From Halorarius litoreus (GTDB taxonomy: Archaea > Halobacteriota > Halobacteria > Halobacteriales > Haloarculaceae), in assembly GCF_024362405.1 (NCBI RefSeq), contig NZ_CP101454.1:3100001-3164000 (forward strand): 64,000 bases of DNA. The letters run 5' to 3'. The translations under genes were made by a program, and so were the position numbers. Below the pieces are notes generated by a model. That model was given only the letters and a program-made list of their open reading frames with translations. It made no database searches and had not been told where the DNA came from. This document shows positions 57,709 to 64,000 of the stretch, piece by piece. The stretch's first letter is position 1; each line of letters begins with the position of its first letter.

Positions 57709-58347
57709 CTAGAACGGAAAGCCGACGAACAGGTACGCGCCGACGGCAGCACCGACACACAGCGCGAACGTGACGGCGAAGCCGGCGAGCGACCACTGTC
57801 GCACCTTCCGCCCGTCGAGCGGCCCGAACGGGAGCATGTTGAACCCCGCGAGGATGGCGTTCACGGTGACGCCCAGCTGTGCGGCTTCGCCGACGATGCC
57901 CGCTCCGCCGAACAGGAGCCACGGGATTGCGAACAGCGCGGCGAGCGCGACGTTGACGAGCGGCCCCGCGACGGCGATGAAGGCGTGTTCACGGGGAGTG
58001 ACCCGACCCGAGTGGTAGACGGCGCCGGGCGCGGCGAACAGGAACCCGGCCAGGCCACCGAGCACCGCGAGTCCGAGCATCCCGTAGTCGGCTTTGAACG
58101 CCGCCACCTGGCCGTAGTGGATGGCGACGAGCTTGTGCGCGAGTTCGTGGAGCAGGAACCCCACGCCGACCGTGAGCAGGGAGGCCAGGAACACCCGCAG
58201 CAAGAACGCCGTGGGAACGCTCGTGGGGTCCGGCAGGAGCGAGTACTGGCGGTTCGTCTGCAGGATGAAGAGGGTGAACGCGAGCCCGAGCGCGCCCCAC
58301 GCGACGAGGATGTCGCGGGTTTCGGCAGCGGAGAAGCGCACCTTCAC
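57709..58347 (-). CDS. Site-2-protease-family metalloprotease
   Basis: A 212-residue membrane protein with about six TM helices. The zinc site is HELAH (His67, Glu68, His71) in helix 2 and the distal Asp178 is in FNMLPFGPLDG; both S2P signatures are intact. It would cut within the membrane, releasing regulators or clearing signal fragments. The start is a GTG at 58347 overlapping the TraB stop by 4 nt (GTGA), so it is translationally coupled to TraB. Confidence 0.9.
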   Translation of the reverse strand: MKVRFSAAETRDILVAWGALGLAFTLFILQTNRQYSLLPDPTSVPTAFLLRVFLASLLTVGVGFLLHELAHKLVAIHYGQVAAFKADYGMLGLAVLGGLAGFLFAAPGAVYHSGRVTPREHAFIAVAGPLVNVALAALFAIPWLLFGGAGIVGEAAQLGVTVNAILAGFNMLPFGPLDGRKVRQWSLAGFAVTFALCVGAAVGAYLFVGFPF

Positions 58348-59822
58348 AGTATCCCCCCGAGGATGAGGTCGATGGAGTTGCGCGCACCCTGCAGCATCAG
58401 GTTCGCGATCTCTCCGGGGCCGCCGATGTCCGCGAACAGGTAGGGGATGAGGACCGTCGCGAACACGACGCTCCCGATGAAGGAGCCGACGTTCGTGAGC
58501 GCGACGACCATGATGAGTCGGAACAGCGGCACCTCGCGGAGGTCGGCGAGCAGTTCCATGATGGGGCGCTCCTCGTCGGAGACGAGTTCGTTCAGCGTCG
58601 AGATGTCCGCAACGTTCACGTCGATGTATCGCAACTCGACGTAGCCGGCGAACCAGCCCGGGGCGAGGAGCGGATTGACCGAGGTGAGCCACGCGACCGC
58701 GCCACCCACGGAGGCGCTCGTCCAGTGGGCACCCGCGAGCTTCGCGAGTGCGAAGGAGAACACGGCGTTGACGACGAACCACGCGCCGAACAGCTGGAAC
58801 AGGAAGGCGTTCGAGACCCCCGCCATCGCCACGAGGGCGAAGAAGACGAGGAAGCCGAGCGTGAACAGGTAGCCGAACAGCTTGTAGAACGAGAAGCCCG
58901 ACTCCTGTTTGCCCACGAGCGACGCCATCGGTGGGAGGGTCTCCGGGTTCGCGAGGTAGCGCTCGATACCCTCGCGGTGGCCCGCGCCGACGACCGCGAC
59001 CACCCGTTTCCCGGACTCGCGGAGCGCGACGAGCTGGTGGGCGATGTAGGCGTCACGCTCGTCGATGAGCGCCTCGGCGCCGCCGGGTGAGAACTGGCGG
59101 AACTCCTCCATCATCGCCGTCACCACGTCGCCGTCGGTCAGCTCGCTCATGTCGAACTCCTCGACGTCCTCGTCGGGCGCCGTGAGCGCGAACAGCGCCG
59201 CGAGCAGGAGCCCGATGGCGAGGCCGATGACCGCCGCGACGACGACGAAGTCGAGGAGCGTGACGAGCAGCCCCGGAATCGCGAGCGACGCTGGGACGAC
59301 CAGCGGCCCGGCGAACGCCTCGGCGAGGATGGCCAGAAACACACCGACTGAGAGCCCGACGCCGATACCGACGGTGATGCCGTCTGCGGCCCCGAGGGCC
59401 AGCCCACCGATGACTTTCAGCTTCTCGAGGCCCGACAGGCGTGCCCAGAACCGCTGGATGGTGACCTGGATGTCCCGGTCGACGAGCGCCACGTCGATGC
59501 CGTTGTCCTCGGCAGTCTCGACGGCTGCGAGCATGTCGGCGCCGGGCTTGATGTCGAAGCGGTCGCCCATCCGCGCCTGCACGTACGAGAGCATCCAGTA
59601 CGCGAGGAATTGGAAGACCGTGTTGCCCCGAAGCAGGTCGGCGGCGTCCAGGTCGTCGGGCGTCTCGCCTTTCAGCTGGCGGTAGCGCCCCTCGTCGAGT
59701 TCGACGGCGACCACGTCGGGCCGTTCGGCCTCGATGGTCTCCTCCACCTCGCTGACGCTGTCCGCGGAGACGTGGGCGGTTCCGACGACGCGAACCTCGC
59801 CGGCCGACGTCTGCTCGCTCAT
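58344..59822 (-). CDS. TraB-family membrane protein
   Basis: A 492-residue protein. The soluble N-terminal TraB domain carries VVGTAHVSADSV (GTAHxS motif) at about 11-22 and VVAVELDEGRYRQL at about 38-50, with a Glu that could be catalytic, and GAGHREGIERYL near 290 (a second conserved His/Glu). Hydrophobic helices lie at about 140-215 and 320-480. TraB/PrgY proteins are implicated in handling peptide pheromones or membrane proteins; a metal-protease-like mechanism is suspected but not proven. It is coupled to the S2P gene. Confidence 0.88.
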   Translation of the reverse strand: MSEQTSAGEVRVVGTAHVSADSVSEVEETIEAERPDVVAVELDEGRYRQLKGETPDDLDAADLLRGNTVFQFLAYWMLSYVQARMGDRFDIKPGADMLAAVETAEDNGIDVALVDRDIQVTIQRFWARLSGLEKLKVIGGLALGAADGITVGIGVGLSVGVFLAILAEAFAGPLVVPASLAIPGLLVTLLDFVVVAAVIGLAIGLLLAALFALTAPDEDVEEFDMSELTDGDVVTAMMEEFRQFSPGGAEALIDERDAYIAHQLVALRESGKRVVAVVGAGHREGIERYLANPETLPPMASLVGKQESGFSFYKLFGYLFTLGFLVFFALVAMAGVSNAFLFQLFGAWFVVNAVFSFALAKLAGAHWTSASVGGAVAWLTSVNPLLAPGWFAGYVELRYIDVNVADISTLNELVSDEERPIMELLADLREVPLFRLIMVVALTNVGSFIGSVVFATVLIPYLFADIGGPGEIANLMLQGARNSIDLILGGIL

Positions 59823-59948
59823 TACCGGGCATCCGGTTGCGTCCGGTTTGTACCTGTCGGGGTTGTTTTGCCGTCGACGGGCGGGTGCCGGACGTGTGTC
59901 CCCGACGGAACCACAAGCCCCTAACGCCAGCCGGGTGGAGGCTGCCAC

Positions 59949-60419
59949 ATGGTGACGCTCGAAGACTCCTACACGGAGATGACGGAACTCCTCCAACCGA
60001 ACGACACCAACTATCTCGGGCGGGCGCTCGGGGGCGCCGTCCTCCACTGGATGGACATCTGTGCGGCGATCTCGGCGATGCGGTTCTCCGGGCAGCAGTG
60101 CGTCACGGCGTCGATGGACCACGTCGACTTCCTCGCGCCCATCGACCTCGGCGAGGTGGCCATGCTGGAAGCGTACGTGTTCAACACCGGCCGGACGAGC
60201 GTCGACGTCCGGGTCGACGTCCGCGCCGAGGACCCCAAAGAGGGCAACACCCGACTCACGACCACGTCGTTCCTCACGTTCGTCGCCCTCGACGAGGACA
60301 ACCGACCGACCGACGTTCCGGACCTCGAGTGCCCGACCGAGGCCGAGCAGGCGCTCCGCGACCGGGCGATCAACCTCCGACAGGAGCAACTCGCTGACGT
60401 GGCCGACCGGTTAGAGTGA
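59949..60419 (+). CDS. Acyl-CoA thioesterase (hotdog fold)
   Basis: A 156-residue hotdog protein of the BACH/YciA type: NYLGRALGGAVLHWMDICAA contains the conserved catalytic Asp (LHWMD), VTASMDHVDFLAPI forms the central strand, and FLTFVALDEDNRP follows. It hydrolyses acyl-CoA in the cytoplasm. It starts at ATG 59949, about 126 nt divergent from TraB, and its stop overlaps the PfkB gene's 3' end by 9 nt (convergent). Confidence 0.9.
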   Translation: MVTLEDSYTEMTELLQPNDTNYLGRALGGAVLHWMDICAAISAMRFSGQQCVTASMDHVDFLAPIDLGEVAMLEAYVFNTGRTSVDVRVDVRAEDPKEGNTRLTTTSFLTFVALDEDNRPTDVPDLECPTEAEQALRDRAINLRQEQLADVADRLE

Positions 60420-61385
60420 CGCCCTGAGTGCATCGACGTCGGCGGTCTCGCCGGTCTCGATGTAGTGTTTCGCGGCGGTGTTCGCGAGGTCGAGCGCCGG
60501 CTCCAGCCCCCAGTCGTCGGCGAGCGCACAGGCCAGCGTCGCGGTGAACCGGTCGCCGCCACCGGTGTCGGTCGCCCGTTCCTCGACGACTGGCGTGGCC
60601 GCGACGAGCAACTCGTCGGCGGTCGCGGCCAGCGTCTCGGGCGTCGCGTGAACGACGAACGCGTCGATATCGAGTTCGGCGCGGAGTTCGAGAAGCGTGT
60701 CGTCCCACTCACCGTCGAGGTCGAGTGCGGCCAGTAGCCCCCGCGTCTCGGCACGGTTCGCGCTGACCACCAGGGGCCGAGCCTCGGCACAGGCGGCCAG
60801 GGCCTCCCGGAACTCGACGGCTCGGTGGTTCCTGAGCCCGGAGAGCGAGCCAGGGTCGAGAACGACGGGCGTGTCGTCGCCCGTCTCCGCGAACGCCCGG
60901 AGGATGTCGATGACGCCGTGGACTGTCGACCAGTTGGCGAGACAGACGGCGGCCGGCGACTCGGCGAACGCGCCAGCCTCGCGGAGCGTCTCGTCGTCAC
61001 AGGCCTGCAAGTCGGCGGACTCCTCGGCGAGCAGGAGGTCGCCGTCGGTGAAGTCGCAGATAGTGACGCGCGCCGGCACGCCGAGCGAGACGACCTCGAA
61101 CGGGAGGTCGAAGACCGGGTCGTCACAGTGGCCGTACAGGCAGGTGTCCGCGCCGAGTTCGTGCGCCTGTATCGCCATGTTCACCGACTGGCCACCCGGG
61201 TCGTGGTGCTGTGGGTCGAGTTGGAACGAGCGGTCGCCGGCTTCGACCCGGTCGCCGAATCGGGTCCGGTTGGTGACGCGCCCACCGGCGTCGTGGACGT
61301 GGACGTAGGCGTCGACGCTCCCGTCCGGACAGGCGATGACTCTCCCAGGGTCGAACGTGTCGAGCAGGTCGCGTGCGTCTGCCAT
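60411..61385 (-). CDS. PfkB-family carbohydrate or nucleoside kinase
   Basis: A 324-residue ribokinase-like enzyme. The substrate Gly-Gly region is PGGQSVNMAIQ (signature 1) at about 67-77; the catalytic region is DTGGGDRFTATLACAL near 282-297 (the usual GAGD reads GGGD, with the base Asp kept). The ATP-site segment VVLDPGSLSGL is present. Substrate uncertain: sugars, nucleosides and, in haloarchaea, ribose-1-phosphate are possible. Its ATG shares one base with the stop of the upstream Usp gene, so the two are co-translated. Confidence 0.85.
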   Translation of the reverse strand: MADARDLLDTFDPGRVIACPDGSVDAYVHVHDAGGRVTNRTRFGDRVEAGDRSFQLDPQHHDPGGQSVNMAIQAHELGADTCLYGHCDDPVFDLPFEVVSLGVPARVTICDFTDGDLLLAEESADLQACDDETLREAGAFAESPAAVCLANWSTVHGVIDILRAFAETGDDTPVVLDPGSLSGLRNHRAVEFREALAACAEARPLVVSANRAETRGLLAALDLDGEWDDTLLELRAELDIDAFVVHATPETLAATADELLVAATPVVEERATDTGGGDRFTATLACALADDWGLEPALDLANTAAKHYIETGETADVDALRASL

Positions 61386-61822
61386 CAGCGGACGACGAGC
61401 ACGGGACACGGCGACCGGCGGACGACCGACTCGGCGACGCTCCCCAGCAGCACGCGCGAGACGCCGGCGCGGCCGTGACAGCCCATCACCACGTAGTCGA
61501 TGTCGTGCTCCTTCGCGTACTCGACGATGGTTCGCGACGGCGGGCCTATCTCGACGGTCGTCTCGACGTCGCGGTCGACGCCTGCCTCGCTGGCGGTCGC
61601 TTTCGCGTTCTCGAACAGTTTAGCCGCACGGTCCCGCGCAGCGTCCTCCCACTCGTCGATGTAGCCGCTCATCCCCACGTCCGGGCTGGCGGCGTAGCCG
61701 GCCTCGACGAAGTCGATGACGTGCAGCAGGTGGAACTCGGCGTCGGGATAGTCTCCGAGCGCCTGCTCCAGTGCGCGCTGTGCCATCGGCGAGTCGTCGA
61801 GTGGAACCAGTACGCGAGTCAT
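61385..61822 (-). CDS. Universal stress protein
   Basis: A 145-residue UspA-domain protein: N-terminal VLVPLDDSPMAQRAL and the C-terminal ATP-binding motif GCHGRAGVSRVLLGSVAES (GxxG-9x-GS), intact, so it belongs to the ATP-binding class. Presumed stress or energy-related role; cytoplasmic. It is upstream of, and coupled (TGATG) to, the PfkB kinase. Divergent from the next gene with a short promoter region. Confidence 0.93.
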   Translation of the reverse strand: MTRVLVPLDDSPMAQRALEQALGDYPDAEFHLLHVIDFVEAGYAASPDVGMSGYIDEWEDAARDRAAKLFENAKATASEAGVDRDVETTVEIGPPSRTIVEYAKEHDIDYVVMGCHGRAGVSRVLLGSVAESVVRRSPCPVLVVR

Positions 61823-61889
61823 GGTAGGTGTACGACCGCGCGGCGGAAATAGCCGCCCCCTTTATCGCCGGCCGTGCCCTGTTTCGCGT

Positions 61890-62348
61890 ATGGCACTCCA
61901 GGTCTCTCCACCGGACCCGCCGCGACTCGAAAGCTCGTTCGACGCGGACGACTACGACGATGTGGAGGTGATGGGTGACGACTATCGCCGCGAGGAACTC
62001 CAGGAGTATCTCGCCGACGGCGCGTGGGCCGAGGCGTTCGACGAGTGGGCCGCCCACAGTGAACTCGACGAGGACCAGTGGCAGGTGGTCGCGGACCTGA
62101 ACATGGTCCAGCAGTTCGATTTCTTCTGGGACGACTTCGCCGATCGCGTCGGCTACCACGCTCCCGGCATCCCCGAGGACTGGAAGGAACGAGACCTCCA
62201 CCCCGAGCTGGATTCGTGGGCGACGGTCTCGGCGATCAACGCCGGGCTGACCGAACTCGGGCGGACGGTCTCGGACCTCCTGAAGGAGGAGTACATCGAG
62301 TGGGAGAGCGCGTTCGAGGCGCCCGACGACCTCCCGGAGTTCGACTAA
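61890..62348 (+). CDS. Conserved haloarchaeal protein of unknown function
   Basis: A 152-residue very acidic, mainly helical protein (MALQVSPPDPPRLESSF; central QVVADLNMVQQFDFFWDDF; end FEAPDDLPEFD) without known motifs. It starts at ATG 61890, with a TATA-like tttatc near 61861. It lies 30 nt upstream of the RNA-ligase partner gene on the same strand, so the two may be an operon and act in RNA metabolism; that is inference from context only. Confidence 0.75.
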   Translation: MALQVSPPDPPRLESSFDADDYDDVEVMGDDYRREELQEYLADGAWAEAFDEWAAHSELDEDQWQVVADLNMVQQFDFFWDDFADRVGYHAPGIPEDWKERDLHPELDSWATVSAINAGLTELGRTVSDLLKEEYIEWESAFEAPDDLPEFD

Positions 62349-62378
62349 CCTTATCCCGGCTCCCCCCGGAGAGCCAGT

Positions 62379-63041
62379 ATGGCGGCCCATCCGTTGCGCC
62401 AGCGCTTCGTCCTCGACACCTCACTGTTCCTCACGGACGAGATCAGACACGGCGACGAATCGCTCGAAGCGGCGCTCGACCGACTCCTCGACCTCGTGGC
62501 CGAGGCGAAACTCGAACTCGACATCTCCTGTTACGTTCCGCCGTCCATCTACGAGGAACTCCTCGGGATGCTCGATCGGCGCGACGTCGACGACGAACTG
62601 GTCGGCCGGCTCAACACCTGGCTGATCAAGAAGAACCCCGCACGGTTCGAGGTGATGATTCCCGCCGAGATCGTCTACCGGTTCATCGACGAGATGTCGG
62701 AGCGCGTGAACCGCGGGCTTCGCGTCTCCGAGAAGGCCGTCCGAAAGGCCGAGGACTCGCGAGACGAGGCCGACGCGGAGGGGATGAGCGAGGTCGACCG
62801 GGTCATCTCGGACTTGCGAGACGAGTACCGGACGACGCTCCGACAGGGCGTGCTCGATTCGCGAGAGGACTTCGACCTGCTCATCCTCGCGCGCGAGCTG
62901 GACGCCGGCGTGGTCACCGAGGATCAGGGCATTATCAACTGGGCGGAGGACTTCGGACTCCGGTACATGCGTGGACGGGACTTCCCGACGCTGCTCGACG
63001 AGTATCTGCAGGCGACGGTCGGCGACCGCTATCCGGAGTGA
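62379..63041 (+). CDS. RNA ligase partner protein (PIN-like, UPF0278)
   Basis: A 220-residue archaeal protein often found beside an ATP-dependent RNA ligase. PIN-domain acids are visible: Asp13 in FVLDTSLFL, and [13 protein letters not shown] near the C-terminus (about 180-193); a helical insertion with coiled-coil [17 protein letters not shown] is in the middle. It may be a metal-dependent nuclease working with the ligase in RNA processing. The ligase gene is not in the window. The stop precedes the structured region on the opposite strand by a few nucleotides. Confidence 0.85.
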   Translation: MAAHPLRQRFVLDTSLFLTDEIRHGDESLEAALDRLLDLVAEAKLELDISCYVPPSIYEELLGMLDRRDVDDELVGRLNTWLIKKNPARFEVMIPAEIVYRFIDEMSERVNRGLRVSEKAVRKAEDSRDEADAEGMSEVDRVISDLRDEYRTTLRQGVLDSREDFDLLILARELDAGVVTEDQGIINWAEDFGLRYMRGRDFPTLLDEYLQATVGDRYPE

Positions 63042-63045
63042 GACG

Positions 63046-63476
63046 CCACTAGCGATTGTAGAATACCAGGACCCGGGTGCCACGGATTGGACCCGGACGG
63101 GAGACGTTTTCCACAGCCCGTACGGCTCTTCCGACGTCAGCTGTCTCGTCGGTTTCCCGAAACACAGTCACCCGCGTTCCGGTAGTTGGCCTTCGTACCG
63201 CACCGTCCGGACGGTCCGGCGGTGGGCTGTTGCGGTTCTCCTTCGGGACTTCGACCTTGTCACCCTGTTACGGACGCTTTGGTTGTAGCCCCCAACCGCT
63301 CGGTCACGAGCGCCGTCCGTTCCGCGTCGACGACAGGCCTCTCACCCGCTCGTTCGACGCAGCCAGTCTGTTGCGCCTGGCACCGGTCGGCTCCGGGTTT
63401 TCCATCCACAATACGTGGACATTCCCGGTCGCTTCCGTTTGGTCGTCCGGTGAGTCCCCGCGACTCCCGGTCGGCA
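63046..63476 (-). ncRNA. Candidate large structured noncoding RNA
   Basis: No frame here has coding character, but the minus-strand sequence contains many perfect, non-overlapping helices. In RNA order (descending coordinates) these are 63470-63447 (CCGG-GAGUC/GACUC-CCGG), 63428-63393 (CCGGG/CCCGG enclosing UCCAC/GUGGA), 63381-63362 (GCCAG/CUGGC), 63360-63324 (GCGUCGA/UCGACGC), 63320-63270 (three-way junction closed by ACGGACG/CGUCCGU with two arms), 63167-63141 (GAAA-capped stem), 63138-63103 (GACGU/ACGUC) and 63096-63073 (CCGGGU/ACCCGG). Boundaries are estimated from the TATA box and the last helix. It lacks the RNase P GGAAAGUCC core and SRP RNA motifs, so I cannot name it. Confidence 0.6.
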
Positions 63477-63497
63477 ACACTACGATACGTCGGACGA

Positions 63498-63506
63498 TAT
63501 AATAAA
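63498..63506 (-). promoter_or_regulatory. TATA box of the candidate ncRNA
   Basis: On the minus strand tttattata, the strongest TATA-like word in this region, lies about 25 nt upstream of the estimated 5' end (63472-63476) of the structured RNA. Confidence 0.55.
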
Positions 63507-63559
63507 TGCTTTGGTATGTGGTACCGATTGCCACGACTCGCGCGTACCCCCCGGAAAAC

Positions 63560-63694
63560 TCACTCCCGGGCTATGGCGATGTTCTTCACCGCGCCGTCGC
63601 ACTCGGGGCAGTTCGCCTGGTGGCTCTCGGACTGGACGCGGTGGCCGCAGTCGTAACACTCATACAGGGCATCGGTCGGGTCGTACGGGTTCAA
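63560..63694 (-). CDS. Small rubrerythrin-like zinc-ribbon protein (start uncertain)
   Basis: A 44-residue zinc ribbon: the frame reads NPYDPTDALYECYDCGHRV, then NCPECDGAVKNIAIARE and a stop. Two CxxC pairs make one zinc site, the usual fold of short haloarchaeal rubrerythrin-like proteins. The only in-frame start is TTG at 63694. An ATG at 63701 (minus) starts MRV... but is one base out of frame with the ribbon, so either TTG is used or one base is inserted between 63694 and 63701. Promoter region A/T-rich, near 63720. Confidence 0.6.
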   Translation of the reverse strand: MNPYDPTDALYECYDCGHRVQSESHQANCPECDGAVKNIAIARE

Positions 63695-63812
63695 CTCGCA
63701 TATGCATGTGTGGCTGCCTCTCGGGCAAAAGAATTTGTCTATGTCTTCATTGACGCGATTAAGGCCCTAGAATTGGTAATGGATGGCCGAAATTAGGTGG
63801 ACGAACATCCAG

Positions 63813-64000
63813 TTATTCGGTGGTCGCGGAGAGAACGAACGTCTCGCGTCGTTCTTCGACGCGTGTCACGGTGAACCCTGCCTCCTCGAACGTGGTCGCT
63901 GCGTCGGCCGCAGCGAACCGCTCGGTCGTCGGTGGGCCGGTCTCCCCGCGCCCGTTGGCCGACCAGTCTGCGATACCCACGCGGCCGTCCGGTCGGAGGA
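63813..64000 (-). CDS. SAM-dependent methyltransferase, C-terminal end
   Basis: Partial: runs off the right edge. The visible 62 codons read LRPDGRVGIADWSANGRG then ETGPPTTERF and end VLSATTE before TAA. This is the motif after the SAM site in Methyltransf_11-type enzymes (VLRPGG-like strand followed by a W). Substrate unknown, and the SAM-binding motifs lie outside the window. Confidence 0.75.
   Translation of the reverse strand, partial: LRPDGRVGIADWSANGRGETGPPTTERFAAADAATTFEEAGFTVTRVEERRETFVLSATTE

Noticed and set aside
63046..63476. RNase P RNA or SRP RNA as identity of the structured RNA
   Set aside because: The conserved P4 core GGAAAGUCC and the ACAGAA element of RNase P are absent, and the rod-like helix 5 and conserved loops of SRP RNA are not found.
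63077..63502. Small open frames across the structured region
   Set aside because: They start at weak codons, overlap in several frames, and have Arg/Ser/Pro-rich translations without domain or haloarchaeal acidic bias.

Overview
The window is a stretch of chromosome from a halophilic archaeon (class Halobacteria). The evidence is high G+C, very acidic predicted proteins, Tat-type lipoprotein signals followed by G/D-rich linkers, leaderless starts with TATA boxes about 25-35 nt upstream, and typical haloarchaeal families: halocyanin, HalX response regulator, CetZ, DUF5793, DUF555, and the gyrase/topoisomerase VI cluster. There is no integrase, intact insertion sequence or CRISPR array. Most genes are housekeeping or conserved haloarchaeal genes.

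Layout. 1-8.2 kb: the end of an LVIVD-repeat protein, a halocyanin, a UDG-superfamily protein, a haloalkane dehalogenase-like hydrolase next to a frameshifted Tat-exported protein, an MBL-fold hydrolase, a cytochrome P450 and an aminoglycoside-phosphotransferase-like kinase. 8.2-8.7 kb: tRNA-Arg(CCU) with several copies of its own 3' end. 8.7-12 kb: two tandem tatA genes, a peroxiredoxin, an HD phosphohydrolase and a HalX/DUF7504-like signalling pair. 12.1-22.5 kb: two separate type IV pilus-like PilB/PilC pairs (the first followed by a large pilin-like protein). Between them lie tRNA-Gly(UCC), with more T-arm fragments, and a Trm9-like tRNA methyltransferase. 22.6-26 kb: membrane proteins, DUF5793 and a phosphohexomutase.

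26-32.6 kb is a nucleoside uptake and salvage locus: BMP-type lipoprotein, double ATPase, two permeases, cytidine deaminase and a uridine-phosphorylase-family enzyme. It imports nucleosides, deaminates cytidine and cleaves the product to base and ribose-1-phosphate. 32.6-40.5 kb: an ABC-2 exporter, a type II NADH dehydrogenase-like flavoprotein, an Rrf2-like regulator, an epimerase, a DUF389 protein, arginase and two copies of a dispersed hairpin repeat. 40.4-49.8 kb: solo trpB, then gyrBA diverging from top6BA; the shared upstream region holds a perfect 30-bp tandem repeat. 49.8-57.6 kb: cetZ, a second MBL protein, DNA ligase, proteasome beta subunit, DUF555, an XRE-CBS regulator and purM. 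57.7-63 kb: TraB plus site-2 protease, thioesterase, PfkB kinase plus universal stress protein, and the RNA-ligase partner PIN protein.

The least explained stretch is 63.05-63.48 kb. It has no credible gene, but on the minus strand it reads as a chain of perfect hairpins and one three-way junction placed just downstream of a TATA box. I regard it as a candidate large structured noncoding RNA. The window ends with a small zinc-ribbon protein that has a start or frame problem, and the C-terminus of a methyltransferase.
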